DNA of 6,691 nucleotides from JAJDNW01 sp039714495 (GTDB lineage: Bacteria > Desulfobacterota > Desulfobacteria > Desulfobacterales > B30-G6). Every line of letters begins with the position of its first letter. Position 1 is the first letter of the stretch. Below are positions 4,083 to 6,691 of this stretch, one piece after another. The position numbers and the translations under genes are program-made. Under the pieces are notes generated by a model that worked only from the letters and a program-made list of their open reading frames with translations, ran no database searches and was not told the DNA's origin. Location: NCBI GenBank assembly GCA_039714495.1, contig JBDLJD010000197.1, forward strand, positions 1-6,691, in the 5' to 3' direction.

Positions 4083-6506
4083 ATGACAACCAATGACCAC
4101 CTGCCTGAAATCAGCATCGAGCGTGAGATGAAAAAATCATACCTCGATTATGCCATGAGCGTCATCATCGGCAGGGCCCTGCCTGACGTAAGGGACGGGT
4201 TGAAACCGGTTCACCGCCGGATACTCTTTGCCATGCGGGAACTGAGAAACGACTATAACAAACCCTATAAGAAATCGGCCAGAATCGTCGGCGATGTGAT
4301 CGGTAAATACCACCCCCACGGCGACAGCGCTGTTTACGACACCATTGTCCGCATGGCGCAGGACTTCGCCATGCGCTATCCGCTGGTGGACGGCCAGGGG
4401 AACTTCGGGTCGGTGGACGGGGATTCCGCTGCAGCCATGCGTTACACAGAAATACGCATGATGCGGCTCTCGCACTCAATGCTGGAAGACCTGGATAAGG
4501 AAACCGTTGATTTTACCCCCAACTACGATGAATCCCTGGATGAGCCTTCCGTACTGCCAACGGTTATCCCCGCGCTTCTGGCGAACGGGTCGTCGGGTAT
4601 CGCGGTGGGCATGGCCACCAATATCCCCCCCCACAATCTCAGCGAAATCATCGATGCCATAAAAGCGATAATCGACGATCCCGGCATCGGTTTCGACGAA
4701 CTCATCCAACTCATTCCCGGCCCGGATTTTCCCACGGCAGGTATCATTTACGGCACCAAGGGGATCTACAGCGCCTACAAAACCGGCCGTGGCATCATCC
4801 GCATCCGCGCGCGGGCCTCGGTGGAAAAGGACAAACGCACGGGCAGTGAAACCATCGTGGTTTCGGAAATACCCTACCAGGTCAACAAGGCGCGGCTCAT
4901 CGAAAAGATCGCCGCCCTGATGAAAAGCAAACAGCTGGAAGGCATCCGCTATGTGCGCGACGAATCCGACCGGGAGGGGATGCGTATCGCTCTGGGCCTG
5001 AAAAAGAACCAGGTCGCCGGTGTGATCATCAACAAGCTCTACAAGCACACCCAGATGGAGAACACCTTTGGCATTATTTTTCTGGCCGTGGTCAACAAAC
5101 AGCCCGAGATCATGAATTTGAAAGAACTGCTGGAGCATTTCATCCTGCACCGCAAGGAAATCATCATCCGGCGCACCCGTTTCGAACTCAAGAAAGCGGA
5201 AGCACGGGCCCACATCCTGGAAGGGTTGAAAATCGCCCTGGACCACCTGGACAGGGTCGTCACGCTGATACGGTCTTCCAAAACCCCGCCCGAAGCCAAG
5301 GCGCGCCTCATTGAATCCTTCGAGCTCACAGAAATACAGGCTCAGGCCATTCTGGACATGCGCCTGCAGCGCCTCACCGGCCTGGAGCGGGATAAAATCA
5401 TTGATGAATACGATGCACTGCTGAAGGACATCGCCTGGTACAGGGAAGTGCTGGGCAGCGAAAAACTCGTGCTGGGCATTGTAAAAGACGAACTGACCGA
5501 AATTCAGGACGAATTCGGCGACCATCGGCGCACCGAAATCGTCGAAGAGACGCGCGAGTTGACCATTGAAGACATGATCGTGGAGGAGGATATGGTGGTC
5601 ACCATCTCCAACTCCGGCTACATCAAACGCAACCCCATCACCCTGTATCAGAGCCAGCACAGGGGCGGCAAAGGCAAGACTGCCATGGGGACCAAGGAAG
5701 AGGATTTTGTGGAACAGCTCTTCGTGGCTTCCACGCACCATACCTTCCTGTTTTTTACAAATAAGGGACGCGTGTACTGGCGCAAGGTATACGAGATTCC
5801 CCAGGCCGGACGCCTGAGCCGGGGCAAGGCGGTTGTCAATCTGCTCAGCCTGGAAAAAGATGAAAAGCTGGCAACGGTCATGGCCGTACCTTCCTTTGAC
5901 CCGGGAAACTTCATCATCATGGTCACCAAACATGGGCTGGTGAAGAAAACCGACATCATGGCCTACAGTCGTCCCCGGTCCGGCGGCATCATTGCCCTGG
6001 ATCTGGTGCCTGGAGATGAATTGATCAGAGCCAGGATTACGGACGGCACCATGAACGTCTTCCTCTGCTCGGTGATGGGCAAGTCCATTCGTTACCATGA
6101 GTCCGATGTGCGGCCCACCGGCAGAGTGGCTAGAGGCGTAAGGGGAATGCGCCTGGCGGAAGGGGACACCATCGTGGGCATGCAGGTTCTCAGCCATGGC
6201 CAGACGCTGCTGGCGGCCACTGAAAAGGGGTATGGCAAAAGGACGTCAATAGACGAATACCCGATCCAGAAACGCGGCGGCAAAGGTGTGATCACCATCA
6301 AGACCAATGAACGCAACGGCATGGTGGTGTCCATCCTGCTGGTGGAAGAGCATGACGACCTCATGGTGATGACTGATTCGGGTAAAATCATCCGTATGCC
6401 CATCAGAGGCATTTCCGTGATCAGCCGCAACACCCAGGGCGTGAAGCTCATCGGCATGGCGCCGGGTGAAAGGGTCGTGGGGGCGGCGCGGCTGGCGGAG
6501 AAGTAA
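4083..6506 (+). CDS. gyrA: DNA gyrase subunit A
   Basis: GyrA is the DNA-breaking subunit of gyrase, which with GyrB introduces negative supercoils using ATP. The 807-residue protein is full length. The breakage-reunion domain includes KPVHRRILFAM (41-51), the QRDR segment HPHGDSAVYDTIVRMAQ (77-93), the catalytic pair Arg120-Tyr121 in AAAMRYTEIRM, and GSSGIAVGMATNIPPHN (169-185). A helical coiled-coil region follows at about 335-475. The C-terminal wrapping domain (about 497-807) has six box-like repeats roughly 50 residues apart (near 525, 575, 629, 680, 729 and 779), as for a six-bladed pinwheel. The GyrA-box is QHRGGKG at 525-531, with a second good match QKRGGKG at 729-735; these and the complete pinwheel argue for GyrA over ParC. 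Positions equivalent to E. coli Ser83 and Asp87 are Ser82 and Asp86, the quinolone-sensitive residues. The ribosome binding site AAGGTG (4072-4077) overlaps the permease stop, implying coupled translation. gyrB is not adjacent upstream. Confidence 0.97.
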   Translation: MTTNDHLPEISIEREMKKSYLDYAMSVIIGRALPDVRDGLKPVHRRILFAMRELRNDYNKPYKKSARIVGDVIGKYHPHGDSAVYDTIVRMAQDFAMRYPLVDGQGNFGSVDGDSAAAMRYTEIRMMRLSHSMLEDLDKETVDFTPNYDESLDEPSVLPTVIPALLANGSSGIAVGMATNIPPHNLSEIIDAIKAIIDDPGIGFDELIQLIPGPDFPTAGIIYGTKGIYSAYKTGRGIIRIRARASVEKDKRTGSETIVVSEIPYQVNKARLIEKIAALMKSKQLEGIRYVRDESDREGMRIALGLKKNQVAGVIINKLYKHTQMENTFGIIFLAVVNKQPEIMNLKELLEHFILHRKEIIIRRTRFELKKAEARAHILEGLKIALDHLDRVVTLIRSSKTPPEAKARLIESFELTEIQAQAILDMRLQRLTGLERDKIIDEYDALLKDIAWYREVLGSEKLVLGIVKDELTEIQDEFGDHRRTEIVEETRELTIEDMIVEEDMVVTISNSGYIKRNPITLYQSQHRGGKGKTAMGTKEEDFVEQLFVASTHHTFLFFTNKGRVYWRKVYEIPQAGRLSRGKAVVNLLSLEKDEKLATVMAVPSFDPGNFIIMVTKHGLVKKTDIMAYSRPRSGGIIALDLVPGDELIRARITDGTMNVFLCSVMGKSIRYHESDVRPTGRVARGVRGMRLAEGDTIVGMQVLSHGQTLLAATEKGYGKRTSIDEYPIQKRGGKGVITIKTNERNGMVVSILLVEEHDDLMVMTDSGKIIRMPIRGISVISRNTQGVKLIGMAPGERVVGAARLAEK

Positions 6507-6533
6507 CACCGCCTTGCGGCGCTATGAAAAATT

Positions 6534-6623
6534 CTGGAGAAATGGAGTGTTGGAGTGATGGGGGTGCTGGAGGACGGAGACCAGAGGTCAGAGGGTCAAA
6601 TGCCAGAAGTCAGAAGACAGGAC
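6534..6623. repeat. Degenerate 7-9-bp repeat block downstream of gyrA
   Basis: From about 6534 the spacer splits into short related units of 7 to 9 bp that drift from TGGAGTG-like (6543-6549, 6551-6557) through CTGGAGG and CCAGAGG to TCAGAAG-like (6603-6616). The best-conserved part is 6581-6616, with CAGAGGT, CAGAGGG, CAGAAGT and CAGAAGA. The unit differs from those in the other spacers. Phasing is imperfect, so limits are approximate. Confidence 0.5.
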
Positions 6624-6638
6624 ATAAAATTGAATCAC

Positions 6639-6691
6639 GAAAACACGAAATCCAAAAAGCACGAAATGTTCAGAAATGTTTTCGTGTTTTC
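6639..6691. repeat. Inverted repeat GAAAACACGAAA, truncated by the window end
   Basis: GAAAACACGAAA at 6639-6650 is the exact reverse complement of TTTCGTGTTTTC at 6680-6691. The 12-bp arms have a 29-bp loop, and the right arm reaches the last base, so the stem may continue. CACGAAA occurs three times within the element (6637 region, 6644, 6660), and AAATGTT is directly repeated at 6664 and 6674. It could act as a terminator on either strand or be an interspersed palindrome. Confidence 0.6.

Noticed and set aside
4476..6197. Long open frame on the minus strand inside gyrA, over 570 codons
   Set aside because: It lies wholly antisense to an unmistakable gyrA, its translation resembles no family, and its length follows from the codon composition of the sense strand.
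6510..6521. CGCC/GGCG hairpin just after the gyrA stop as a terminator
   Set aside because: The stem is only four base pairs and is followed by an A-rich rather than T-rich stretch.

Overview
The window looks like chromosomal DNA of an anaerobic bacterium, most plausibly a sulfate-reducing or syntrophic member of the Desulfobacterota. This is an inference. It rests on the gene mix (a diaphorase-type iron-sulfur subunit, a biosynthetic/degradative thiolase, an AI-2E family permease and gyrA), on the moderately GC-rich coding DNA, and on intergenic spaces filled with short-period repeats. No rRNA or other taxonomic marker is present, so the assignment is tentative. All genes lie on the + strand.

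Layout: (1) 1-84 is the upstream spacer, made almost entirely of 7-bp repeats that run to within 5 bp of the first start codon. (2) 85-723 encodes a 212-residue NuoG-N/HoxU-like protein with ligands for one [2Fe-2S] and three [4Fe-4S] clusters. (3) 724-1006 is a spacer with four 8-bp repeats, a heptad stretch and a REP-like GC palindrome followed by a T run. (4) 1007-2293 encodes an acetyl-CoA acetyltransferase with an extra segment of about 35 residues. (5) 2294-2689 is a 396-bp spacer with a weak terminator, two facing octamer arrays forming a large inverted repeat, and an AT-rich candidate promoter. (6) 2690-2845 is a 51-residue two-helix membrane protein. (7) 2846-2992 holds a perfect 12-bp hairpin. 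(8) 2993-4078 is an AI-2E family permease, followed 4 bp later by (9) gyrA, 4083-6506, a full-length DNA gyrase A subunit. (10) 6507-6691 is a spacer with degenerate 7-9-bp repeats and an inverted repeat cut by the window end.

How the genes fit together: only the permease and gyrA look co-transcribed, because the gyrA ribosome binding site lies in the permease's last codons. The iron-sulfur subunit needs a flavoprotein partner that is not in view, probably upstream of base 1. The thiolase and the small membrane protein appear to be separate transcription units. I see no phage, transposase, CRISPR or defence genes and no new multi-gene system.

The most distinctive content is non-coding: several phased 7- and 8-bp tandem repeat arrays. 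Two of the 8-bp arrays are diverged copies of each other in opposite orientation.
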